A stretch of DNA of 64,000 bases. Origin: Paenibacillus shirakamiensis (lineage in GTDB: Bacteria > Bacillota > Bacilli > Paenibacillales > Paenibacillaceae). Each line of letters starts with the position of its first letter. Position 1 is the first letter of the stretch. This document shows, one piece after another, positions 56,221 through 64,000 of the stretch. The notes under the pieces are model-generated. The model did no database searches, was not told where the DNA came from, and was given only the letters and a program-made list of their open reading frames with translations. Where the stretch lies: the NCBI RefSeq assembly GCF_017874255.1, contig NZ_JAGGLD010000008.1:1-64000 (forward strand), read 5' to 3'. A program made the position numbers and the translations under genes.

Positions 56221-57486
56221 TTACAGAGTTAGGGAGGGTTGTGCTTGATCACTAAAGTGCACTCGTCTCGAAGGTCTTAAAGTTAAGAAGAGGAGCCATA
56301 TGGAGAGCAATACCAGCAGAGCCGACACACTAATATATACAGTTCGCAAGGTAAATTGTTCAGCGGCTAAGCCAACGACTAGAATCGTTACTACGTGCAT
56401 CACGCTAATCATAAGCCCGAAGACACTACTAATTCGTCCCATATAATCTACAGATATATGGTTCTGATAGAAAGTCATGAAGCCTGTACTAGAGAAGGCT
56501 GAACTAAAACCGAGGAGAACAAAGGAAGCTGCGGCCATAAAGAAGCTATGAGATAAGGCAAAAAGTAAGTACCCGGTGGACACCATCATTACCCCGCATC
56601 CGATGAGATAGCGAACAGAAGACCATTTTATTATGAGGGAGTTAACCAGCGATCCGCCTAGATAACCGATCCCCGTAAGGCTGATTAGCGCTGCATACTC
56701 TGCACTCGACAAGCCGATAACCTGCCGAATCATGACTACTTCTTGGGCATCCAATGAGACCCCTATAATGAAGATGATTTGAAAAAGGACATAGATGGTC
56801 ATGATAAAGGTAGCTCGGCGGCTGAACTGAATGACGGTTATCCAGTCGCTAGCAATGATTCGTAAGGATAATTTTATACGGAGTTCTTGCGGGTCCCTCT
56901 GACTATGTAGGCGAGGTAATCTAGAGATCAGGAAGGCCGACATTAGAAAAGAAACGGCATCAAGGTAGATGGCTATGGATGGGGAACCATATAGAAGAAC
57001 GACCCCAGCAATGGCTGGACCCAACACGAATGCACCAGAAGTTACAAAGGCTTGAGAGGAATTATATCGTTTTCGGCTCTCTGCTGGGATGATACGTGTC
57101 ATATGCACCTGAGAAGCGGGTGCGAATAGAGCTGATCCCATGCTTATTATAAAAATACATGCATACATAATCCATATATTCGGTAACAAGGGAAGTGTGG
57201 CAACAAAAATAGCTCGAAGGATGTCCATGAACATCATTAATCGTCGTTGATCATGCCTATCTACAACGCTGCCTGCCCAGAATTTAGTGCAGATCGAAGC
57301 AAGGGGAGCAATCATCCATAGACCCGCTACAGCGGCAGGTGATGAGGTCATTTGCAGAACTAGAATATTTATAGCAATGAGGTAAATGAAATCGCCAATA
57401 CCAGAGATACCGACACCGCTTAGAAGGAGAAGAGACTGTCGTGTGGGTAGTCTTGGTTTTGGAACTGAGGGAATAAGATTTCGCAA
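56221..57486 (-). CDS. MFS transporter
   Basis: About 421 residues with twelve membrane helices. It belongs to the MFS_3-type efflux group (start GVGISGIGDFIYLIAINILVL; loop motif GSVVDRHDQRRLM between helices 2 and 3; ALFAPASQVHMTRIIP). Multidrug or macrolide export is typical for the group, but substrate is not readable. Start uncertain: TTG 57486 (AAAGGG ten bases upstream), GTG 57495 or TTG 57525. It is transcribed divergently from copA. Confidence 0.85.
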   Translation of the reverse strand: MRNLIPSVPKPRLPTRQSLLLLSGVGISGIGDFIYLIAINILVLQMTSSPAAVAGLWMIAPLASICTKFWAGSVVDRHDQRRLMMFMDILRAIFVATLPLLPNIWIMYACIFIISMGSALFAPASQVHMTRIIPAESRKRYNSSQAFVTSGAFVLGPAIAGVVLLYGSPSIAIYLDAVSFLMSAFLISRLPRLHSQRDPQELRIKLSLRIIASDWITVIQFSRRATFIMTIYVLFQIIFIIGVSLDAQEVVMIRQVIGLSSAEYAALISLTGIGYLGGSLVNSLIIKWSSVRYLIGCGVMMVSTGYLLFALSHSFFMAAASFVLLGFSSAFSSTGFMTFYQNHISVDYMGRISSVFGLMISVMHVVTILVVGLAAEQFTLRTVYISVSALLVLLSIWLLFLTLRPSRRVHFSDQAQPSLTL

Positions 57487-57559
57487 CTTAATCACGCCCT
57501 TTCTTTTCCAATTATAAACCCACAAAATAATTTTATATCACGAAATTAATAAAATAAAC

Positions 57560-57588
57560 TTGCCAAATATACCCCATGGGGGTATATT
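57560..57588 (+). promoter_or_regulatory. copA promoter with CsoR-type operator
   Basis: TTGCCA (57560-57565), a 17-base spacer and TATATT (57583-57588) form a good promoter. The spacer contains ATACCCCATGGGGGTAT, the G/C-rich palindrome with flanking TA characteristic of CsoR copper-repressor sites. A bound repressor would cover the whole spacer and be released by Cu(I). The csoR gene is not in the window. Confidence 0.82.
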
Positions 57589-57657
57589 TAATTAGACCAA
57601 AGTATGAAAGTTGGTTTGGAGCAGGAGAGCGAGATTTAATTAAATGAGGTGAAACGA

Positions 57658-60105
57658 ATGAATGCTACCGAAAAAGCAACCGAAGAAGGTAAAAATAATA
57701 AACACGCGGTCCTCCAGATTACGGGGATGACATGTGCAGCATGTGCGAACCGCATTGAGAAAGGGCTTAGCCGGATGGAGGGTGTATCCGAGGCCAACGT
57801 TAATTTTGCACTGGAAAAAGCCTCGGTGACTTATGATGCCTCCCAACTTCATCCTCATGAACTTGAACAAAAAATAGAACATCTCGGTTATGGCACGGTC
57901 AAAGAGAAAGTAGATCTCCAAATTACGGGGATGACGTGTGCAGCTTGCTCAGCTCGAATCGAGAAGGGGCTGAACCGCATGGAAGGGATATCCCATGCCT
58001 CTGTGAACCTAGCCTTAGAGACGGGGCGAGTAGAATTTGTGCCCGGTGAGATTACCGTGCAGGATGTGGTCCGCAAAATAGAGCAGCTAGGCTATAAAGC
58101 TATCCCTAAGCAAGATGTCCCTAATTCAGGTGATCACCGCAAAAAAGAAATTACAAGGCAAAAACGTAAATTGCTAATTTCAGCTATCCTTTCTTTTCCA
58201 TTACTATGGGCGATGGTAAGTCACTTTTCCTTCACCTCGTTCATTTGGCTACCTGACCTATTCATGAATCCGTGGTTCCAGCTGATCCTTGCCGCCCCGG
58301 TTCAATTTATCATTGGAGCGCAGTTTTATGTAGGAGCCTACAAGGCATTACGCAATGGTAGTGCGAATATGGATGTGTTGGTTGCGCTTGGAACATCGGC
58401 GGCATTCTTTTATAGTCTGTATCAATCGATTATGAATGCAGGACATGGAGGGCATCATGAAGTTCAGTTATATTATGAGACGAGTAGTATTCTAATTACG
58501 CTGATTCTAATGGGTAAATTGTTCGAGGCTTTGGCTAAAGGTCGATCCTCAGAAGCAATCAAAACGTTAATGGGACTACAAGCGAAAACCGCCCGAATTA
58601 TGCGAGACGGTGAAGAGGTTGAGGTACCGATTGAAAACGTGATAAGTGGAGATATCTTATTAGTAAAACCGGGAGAAAAAGTGCCTGTGGATGGAGAGGT
58701 CGTTGAAGGTTCTTCTTCCATCGATGAATCGATGCTAACGGGGGAAAGTCTTCCTGTGTCCAAAGAACCCGGCAGTCTGGTCTTTGGAGCTACGTTGAAC
58801 AAGAATGGTGCGCTGCGTGTACGGGCAACAAAAGTTGGCCGGGACAGTGCATTGGCTCAGATTATTCGTGTGGTGGAAGAAGCGCAGGGGTCTAAGGCAC
58901 CTATTCAACGGATAGCCGATCGTATCTCGGGCATATTCGTTCCGATTGTGGTAGGTATTGCAGTGATCACTTTTTTGGTCTGGTACTTCTTAGCAGATCG
59001 GGGTAATTTCTCGGGAGCGCTTGAAAAAGCGATTGCCGTACTGGTCATTGCTTGTCCGTGTGCATTAGGGTTGGCTACACCTACCTCTATTATGGCTGGC
59101 TCAGGCCGTGCCGCAGAACTCGGTGTTCTGTTCAAAGGCGGAGAATTCCTAGAGGCGACACATCGGGTAAATGCCATTGTACTCGATAAGACAGGGACCG
59201 TAACGGAGGGAAAACCTTCCCTGACAGATGTATGGCTCATATCTAGTAATTATTCCGAGCAGCAATTGCTGGAATGGGTGGGTGCCGCAGAGCGTAACTC
59301 TGAACATCCACTAGCAGATGCTATTGTGGAAGGTATTATTAAGCGAGGAATCCAGCCACCAGCTGTGCAATCTTTTGAGGCGGTTCCGGGTTACGGAATT
59401 CGCGCTGAGGTCTCGGGCCATCAGCTTCTCGTGGGTACACGAAAGCTTCTAGCTCAATCTGAGATATCATCAGATGAACTTGAGGAGAAGATGACGGCAC
59501 TTGAGTCTGAGGGCAAAACAGCCATGTTGATCGCTATAGATCAGCAAGCTGTAGGGCTTGTAGCTGTTGCTGATACGCTCAAAGCTACTTCCAAAGCAGC
59601 TGTTGCTCGTATAAAAAACCTCGGCATTGAGGTGACCTTGATGACTGGAGATAATGAGCGAACTGCCCGTGCGATTGCGTCCGAAGTAGGTATTGATCAA
59701 GTGCTTGCAGAAGTGCTTCCCGAAGGCAAAGCTGCTGAGATTCAGCGACTTCAAAGCACGGGACTCAAAGTAGCGATGGTTGGTGATGGCATCAACGACG
59801 CGCCTGCGCTCGCCACGGCTGATATTGGCATGGCTATCGGTACAGGGACAGACGTAGCCATGGAAGCCGCAGACATCACGTTGATGCGTGGGGACCTGAA
59901 TAGTATTCCTGATGCGATCTCAATGAGCCGCAAAACGATGAACAATATTAGACAGAACCTATTCTGGGCTTTAGCTTACAATATAATTGGCATCCCTATA
60001 GCAGCCCTTGGTTTCTTGGCGCCTTGGTTAGCGGGAGCCGCAATGGCATTAAGTTCTGTATCTGTAGTGCTCAATGCACTCCGTCTGCAGCGCATGAAGG
60101 GATGA
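57658..60105 (+). CDS. copA: Copper-exporting P-type ATPase CopA
   Basis: 815-residue Cu(I) efflux pump. Two N-terminal heavy-metal-binding domains with [13 protein letters not shown] and [13 protein letters not shown], actuator TGES, membrane CPC ([11 protein letters not shown]), phosphorylation site DKTGT, ATP-binding HP (SEHPLADA), and hinge [11 protein letters not shown]. Domain order and length match B. subtilis CopA. GAGGTGA is five bases before ATG 57658; a GTG at 57649 overlaps it. There is no copZ chaperone gene beside it. Expression is probably copper-induced via the CsoR site. Confidence 0.95.
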   Translation: MNATEKATEEGKNNKHAVLQITGMTCAACANRIEKGLSRMEGVSEANVNFALEKASVTYDASQLHPHELEQKIEHLGYGTVKEKVDLQITGMTCAACSARIEKGLNRMEGISHASVNLALETGRVEFVPGEITVQDVVRKIEQLGYKAIPKQDVPNSGDHRKKEITRQKRKLLISAILSFPLLWAMVSHFSFTSFIWLPDLFMNPWFQLILAAPVQFIIGAQFYVGAYKALRNGSANMDVLVALGTSAAFFYSLYQSIMNAGHGGHHEVQLYYETSSILITLILMGKLFEALAKGRSSEAIKTLMGLQAKTARIMRDGEEVEVPIENVISGDILLVKPGEKVPVDGEVVEGSSSIDESMLTGESLPVSKEPGSLVFGATLNKNGALRVRATKVGRDSALAQIIRVVEEAQGSKAPIQRIADRISGIFVPIVVGIAVITFLVWYFLADRGNFSGALEKAIAVLVIACPCALGLATPTSIMAGSGRAAELGVLFKGGEFLEATHRVNAIVLDKTGTVTEGKPSLTDVWLISSNYSEQQLLEWVGAAERNSEHPLADAIVEGIIKRGIQPPAVQSFEAVPGYGIRAEVSGHQLLVGTRKLLAQSEISSDELEEKMTALESEGKTAMLIAIDQQAVGLVAVADTLKATSKAAVARIKNLGIEVTLMTGDNERTARAIASEVGIDQVLAEVLPEGKAAEIQRLQSTGLKVAMVGDGINDAPALATADIGMAIGTGTDVAMEAADITLMRGDLNSIPDAISMSRKTMNNIRQNLFWALAYNIIGIPIAALGFLAPWLAGAAMALSSVSVVLNALRLQRMKG

Positions 60106-60275
60106 AATATATCCAGCTAAGCATTTTAAAGTAAGCAAGCTCAGCTTGTCTCTGCATTGTGGAGATGAGTTGGGCTTTTATATATTTCCACACAAATGGG
60201 AGCAAGCATGCTTATTAATTAGTTACATATACTACATCGATGCATTTTTGAATTTCACTTGAAATAAGAAGAAAG

Positions 60276-60302
60276 GTAAGTTATTATTTAAAAGTAACTT
60301 AC
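60276..60302. promoter_or_regulatory. Operator-like inverted repeat before dioxygenase genes
   Basis: GTAAGTTA and TAACTTAC form a perfect 8-bp inverted repeat with an 11-base centre. It runs into TTACTT and is followed 16 bases on by a perfect TATAAT (60321-60326), so a bound repressor would cover the -35 region. The sequence recalls sites of quinone-sensing HxlR-type repressors (YodB/CatR); the regulator is not in the window. Confidence 0.6.
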
Positions 60303-60387
60303 TTTTAGTTAATTAATGAATATAATTTAATGTGCTATTTACACTTATATAACACTCTCTCAATTTAACTCGATGGAGGTATGCATA

Positions 60388-61362
60388 ATGGAACTTAAAG
60401 GAATTCACCATGTATCTGCAATTACAGCACATGCCTCACACAATTTTGAATTCTATACAAAAGTGCTTGGACTTCGTCTCATTAAAAAAACAGTCAATCA
60501 AGATGATATCGGGGTATATCATTTGTTTTATGGAGATGAACAGGGTAATCCAGGAACAGAACTTACGTTCTTTGAAATCCCCAATGCAGGGCGTAACCGT
60601 GATGGTGTAGATAGTATATCGGCTCTATCTTTACGTGTTCCAAATGATGCAGCGCTTCAGTATTGGCAAAAGAGACTTACCGAGTTTGGCGTGGAGCAGG
60701 ATGAGATCATAGAGCTTGGTGGACGTTCAGCTCTAGCCTTCCGAGACGAAGAAGGGCAACGTGTGATTTTGGTCTCTGACGAGAACAATCAGGGGGTTGC
60801 GGCAGGTAAGCCATGGGTAAAGAGCCCTGTGCCGATAGAAGTGGCTATCACAGGCTTAGGTCCTGTTAAGCTTACAGTTAGTAATCCCGAACCTACGGTC
60901 TTGGTACTTCAAGATCTTCTAGGTTTCCGAGCTAAAGGAACGTACCCATCGTCGATCTCTGGACAGCCAGATATTCTTGTCTACGAGACAGGAGAAGGCG
61001 GTTCAGGAGCCGAAATTCATGTGGAAGAACGGCGTGATTTGGACCCCGAACGCTTAGGGAGAGGCGGCGTGCATCATGTTGCTTTTCGTGTAGATAACGA
61101 TGATGAACTTCAAGCTTGGATTAAGCGCATCAGCCAAGTGCAGCTGCCCAATTCGGGGTATGTAGATCGCTTCTACTTTCACTCCCTATATTTCAGGGAG
61201 CCGAATGGTATTTTGTTCGAACTAGCGACCGATGGCCCGGGATTTGCAACAGATGAGGAGATTGAACATCTTGGCGAGACCCTGGCCTTGCCACCTTTTT
61301 TGGAATCCAAACGGGCACACATTGAAGCTAATTTGAAGCCGCTTGATACGAAGCAAGGATAA
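60388..61362 (+). CDS. Extradiol-type ring-cleaving dioxygenase (MhqO-like)
   Basis: 324-residue VOC (glyoxalase/dioxygenase) protein with two repeated beta-alpha-beta units. Metal ligands are probable at GIHHVSAI (N-terminal), GGVHHVAFR and FELATDGP. Proteins of this group in Bacillus (MhqA/MhqE/MhqO) degrade quinone or catechol compounds and protect against thiol stress. GGAGG precedes ATG 60388. It forms a unit with the catE-like gene 34 bases on. Confidence 0.85.
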   Translation: MELKGIHHVSAITAHASHNFEFYTKVLGLRLIKKTVNQDDIGVYHLFYGDEQGNPGTELTFFEIPNAGRNRDGVDSISALSLRVPNDAALQYWQKRLTEFGVEQDEIIELGGRSALAFRDEEGQRVILVSDENNQGVAAGKPWVKSPVPIEVAITGLGPVKLTVSNPEPTVLVLQDLLGFRAKGTYPSSISGQPDILVYETGEGGSGAEIHVEERRDLDPERLGRGGVHHVAFRVDNDDELQAWIKRISQVQLPNSGYVDRFYFHSLYFREPNGILFELATDGPGFATDEEIEHLGETLALPPFLESKRAHIEANLKPLDTKQG

Positions 61363-61396
61363 CATAAATTTGTTACTGAATAAGGAGAGTTAGAAT

Positions 61397-62254
61397 ATGA
61401 CGATCATTCACCCACAGACTACACTTGGGGTAGTGCAACTCAGAGTCAGCGACTTGGAGACTTCAACTATATTTTACACAGAAGTAATAGGACTAAATAT
61501 ATTGCATCAATCAGATTATAAAGTTGAACTTACAGTAGATGGGGAGCATTCCATCGTAATCTTAAGTGAGCTGACGAAAGGGACCGTACTCCCTCAAAGA
61601 TCAGGAGCAGGGTTATATCATTTTGCGATTCTGGTCCCCGATCGTGCCTCTTTGGGTCTTGTTGTCCGAAATTTAGTGAAGCACAATATTCCTGTTGGAC
61701 AGGGGGACCATCTAGTCAGTGAAGCCCTGTACATTAGTGATCCCGATAATAATGGGATTGAAATCTATCGCGATCGTCCGCGGGATACATGGACCCGTGA
61801 TGAGCAGGGGCTCATTGTAATGACGACAGATCCTGTGGATGTGGAGGGTCTGCTTGCGGCATCGGAAGGGCTGACTTGGAGCGGACTTCCCGAAGGAACC
61901 GTGATTGGACATGTACATTTCCATGTGGCTGATCTCAATCAAGCTGAAGCTTTTTACGTAGGTGTATTGGGGTTTGAGATTGTAGCACGTTACGGTGATT
62001 CTGCATTATTCATCTCTGCCGGGGGATATCATCATCATATTGGCCTGAACACATGGGCAGGTGTTGGAGCAAGTCCAGTGCCTGAGAATGCTGCCGGGCT
62101 AGACTTCTATGAGATTATAGTACCGAGTCGGCAGGAACTTGATGTGGTTGTAGGACGCTTGCGAGCCTCTGGAACTGAGGTGCATGACGGGGATGACGGG
62201 GTCTATTATGCCAAAGATCCTTTTAATATCAAGGCGAAACTTAGCGTAGCTTAA
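61397..62254 (+). CDS. catE: Catechol-2,3-dioxygenase CatE
   Basis: 285 residues, identical in length to B. subtilis CatE. Two VOC units; metal-ligand positions His in LYHFAILVPD, His in VIGHVHFHV, and the glutamate in DFYEIIV. The family stretch AGGYHHHIGLNTWAG is present. It opens the catechol ring beside the hydroxyl group and is induced by catechol and quinones in Bacillus. AGGAGAG precedes the ATG. It is co-transcribed with the upstream dioxygenase. Confidence 0.92.
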   Translation: MTIIHPQTTLGVVQLRVSDLETSTIFYTEVIGLNILHQSDYKVELTVDGEHSIVILSELTKGTVLPQRSGAGLYHFAILVPDRASLGLVVRNLVKHNIPVGQGDHLVSEALYISDPDNNGIEIYRDRPRDTWTRDEQGLIVMTTDPVDVEGLLAASEGLTWSGLPEGTVIGHVHFHVADLNQAEAFYVGVLGFEIVARYGDSALFISAGGYHHHIGLNTWAGVGASPVPENAAGLDFYEIIVPSRQELDVVVGRLRASGTEVHDGDDGVYYAKDPFNIKAKLSVA

Positions 62255-62278
62255 ACTTTGAGGGTATTCCTCTATAAC

Positions 62279-62316
62279 AAAACGGTGTTCCTCCTTCAGG
62301 AGAGAACACCGTTTTT
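62279..62316. terminator. Bidirectional terminator catE / thrS
   Basis: AAAACGGTGTTC pairs with GAACACCGTTTTT around a short loop, serving the converging catE and thrS genes. Confidence 0.92.
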
Positions 62317-62318
62317 GT

Positions 62319-64000
62319 TTATTTCCGAGCTACTATTAAGGCACTTACCTCATCGATGAATGTCTTTACAGGTACAGCACCTAGTTCACAAGCCCCTTTG
62401 CGCCGAACAGATACTTCTCCAGCAGTCTGCTCTTTTTCACCTACGACAAGAGTGTAAGGGATTTTCTGCATGTTCGCTTCTCGAATCTTGTACCCGAGCT
62501 TCTCACTACGGATATCTACCTCTACCCGTAAATTCACAGCAGCCAGTTGAGCTTTAACCGATAGAGCATAGTCTAGAAAATGCTCGGACACCGGAACAAT
62601 CATCGCCTGCACAGGGGCTAGCCAAAGCGGGAAATCGCCCCCGTAATGTTCGGTAAGGATACCTACGAATCGATCGAGAGAACCATAGATAGCGCGGTGT
62701 ATCACAACAGGACGATATTTCTGATTATCTTGGCCAATGTAGGACAATTCAAAATTCTCTGGCATCTGGAAATCAAGTTGAATGGTTCCACACTGCCAAC
62801 TGCGTCCGATGGCATCGAGAATATGAAAGTCTATCTTAGGACCATAGAAGGCACCGTCACCTTCATTTAACTGATACGCTACTCCACGCTTATCTAGCAC
62901 ATGCCTTAGAGCATTCTCTGCTTGATCCCAAAGTTCTGGAGCGCCCATGCAATCTTCAGGACGAGTGGATAACTCTATATGGTAAGTGAAGCCGAACACG
63001 GCATAGATGCGGTCAATCAGTTCCATAATCTGCTGGATTTCTTCCTCGATCTGATCGGGCCGGACGAAGATATGCGCATCATCTTGGCAGAACGTCCGAA
63101 CACGCATCATCCCATTCAGTGCTCCAGAGAATTCATGCCGATGCACTTGGCCGAACTCTGAAAGGCGTATGGGCAGTTCTCGGTAAGAGTGCAGACTATT
63201 TTTGTAGATAATCATGTGTCCGGGGCAATTCATTGGTTTGAGTGCAAATTCTTGTTCGTCTACCTGTGTGAAATACATATTGTCCTTATAATGATCCCAA
63301 TGGCCCGATTGTTCCCATAGCTTCTTATTCATCATGAAAGGTGTTCGTACTTCCTCGCATCCCCATTGCCGCTGCATGTCGCGTGAGAACTCCTCCAGTT
63401 CTGTGCAAAGCGTCATTCCCTTAGGCAAGTAGAAGGGCATGCCCGGGGCTTCTGCGGAGAACATGAATAATCCGAGTTCCTTGCCAAGTTTGCGATGATC
63501 CCGAGCGCGTGCTTGTTCTAGACGCTGCAAATGATCTTGAAGTTGGCTCATTTTGGGAAAAGCTGTACCATACACCCGCTGTAACATCTTTTGCTTCGCA
63601 TCTCCGCACCAGTAAGCCCCAGCTGTGCTTAATAATTTGAAAGCCTTGATCTTTCCTGTGGAGGGAAGATGAGGTCCGCGGCAAAGATCTACGAATTCAC
63701 CTTGCTGGTAGAGACTAATCTCTGCATCCAAGGGAAGATCCTGAATAATCTCTATTTTTAAAGGCTGATTCATTTCTTGAAAGAGAGCTAAAGCTTGTTC
63801 ACGACTAACGACTGTACGAACAATAGGCAGGTTCTCGCTTACTATCAGAGCCATTTCCTGTTCAATGCGCCCGAGGTCTTCAGGAGAGAGGGTCTGGTCC
63901 AGATCCATATCATAATAAAATCCATCTTGAATAACAGGTCCTATTCCGAACTTCACTTGACTAGCTCCATAGATTCGCTGTATGGCTTGAGCGAGCAGAT
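62319..64000 (-). CDS. thrS: Threonyl-tRNA synthetase, 5' end missing
   Basis: Charges tRNA-Thr. About 560 residues are present; the frame is open through the right edge of the window, so about 80 N-terminal residues (the TGS domain) lie outside. Editing-domain remnants FVDLCRGPHLPSTGK, class II motif 2 RTFCQDDAHIF, zinc/active-site positions around MNCPGHM and the C-terminal anticodon-binding domain (LWLAPVQAMIVPVS, then VRRKGACELG) are seen. An internal GTG at 63956 is not the start. Any T-box leader would be beyond 64000. Confidence 0.95.
   Translation of the reverse strand, partial: LLAQAIQRIYGASQVKFGIGPVIQDGFYYDMDLDQTLSPEDLGRIEQEMALIVSENLPIVRTVVSREQALALFQEMNQPLKIEIIQDLPLDAEISLYQQGEFVDLCRGPHLPSTGKIKAFKLLSTAGAYWCGDAKQKMLQRVYGTAFPKMSQLQDHLQRLEQARARDHRKLGKELGLFMFSAEAPGMPFYLPKGMTLCTELEEFSRDMQRQWGCEEVRTPFMMNKKLWEQSGHWDHYKDNMYFTQVDEQEFALKPMNCPGHMIIYKNSLHSYRELPIRLSEFGQVHRHEFSGALNGMMRVRTFCQDDAHIFVRPDQIEEEIQQIMELIDRIYAVFGFTYHIELSTRPEDCMGAPELWDQAENALRHVLDKRGVAYQLNEGDGAFYGPKIDFHILDAIGRSWQCGTIQLDFQMPENFELSYIGQDNQKYRPVVIHRAIYGSLDRFVGILTEHYGGDFPLWLAPVQAMIVPVSEHFLDYALSVKAQLAAVNLRVEVDIRSEKLGYKIREANMQKIPYTLVVGEKEQTAGEVSVRRKGACELGAVPVKTFIDEVSALIVARK

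Overview
The window looks like chromosome of a Paenibacillus-type Firmicute. It holds Bacillales-style glmM-glmS with a glmS ribozyme, sigW-rsiW and cdaA-cdaR, a BmrC/BmrD-type exporter closest to B. subtilis YheI/YheH, a KdpFABC potassium system, CatE, and strong AGGAGG ribosome binding sites throughout. That assignment rests on remembered family sequences, not on a search.

Layout. 1-3900: the end of a 5S rRNA gene and two tRNA clusters (Asn-Thr-Glu-Val-Gln-Lys and Leu-Gly-Arg-Pro-Gly). They are separated by about 2.6 kb of AT-rich DNA with no intact gene, carrying an 8-bp-period satellite and a broken gene fragment. 4250-14950: ppc, sigW-rsiW, then cdaA-cdaR-glmM and ribozyme-controlled glmS. 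14974-30175: a 15.2-kb Tn7-family transposon inserted 25 bp after the glmS stop codon. 30180-31050: a second array of Tn7-like end repeats, a displaced terminator and small broken ORFs. 31078-64000: ordinary chromosome: a split heterodimeric ABC exporter, alkaline phosphatase, a diguanylate cyclase, an FMN reductase, a GH13 glucosidase, an RsgA-family GTPase with an attenuator leader, the kdp operon with an unusual split and duplicated KdpD, an MFS pump divergent from copA, two extradiol-type dioxygenases, and thrS running off the end.

The transposon carries a regulator, a small stand-alone copy of the TnsB C-terminal domain, intact tnsA, tnsB and tnsC, a frameshifted tnsD, and a tnsE pseudogene whose first lesion is a stop codon at a conserved Trp position. 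Its glmS-proximal end has three TnsB-type sites at exact 21-bp pitch; its distal end has three dispersed inverted sites. This is the architecture of Tn7.

The cargo is the best candidate for an undescribed system. It comprises a cytosine-5 DNA methyltransferase, a 712-residue protein with two GHKL ATPase modules (an N-terminal MORC/Hsp90-like one and a C-terminal histidine-kinase one), a receiver-domain protein with no DNA-binding domain, a CHAT/caspase-like protein with a plausible His-Cys dyad, and a convergent sirtuin-fold protein whose NAD-binding residues are altered. I read this as a candidate phage-defence module in which a sensor kinase passes a signal through a receiver to a protease-like effector. 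That reading is inference from domain content and location.

Other points: a 16-residue leader peptide with a mutually exclusive terminator/antiterminator ahead of the RsgA paralogue; a KdpD sensory part that is duplicated in tandem and encoded separately from its kinase part; and a CsoR-type operator lying inside the copA promoter spacer.
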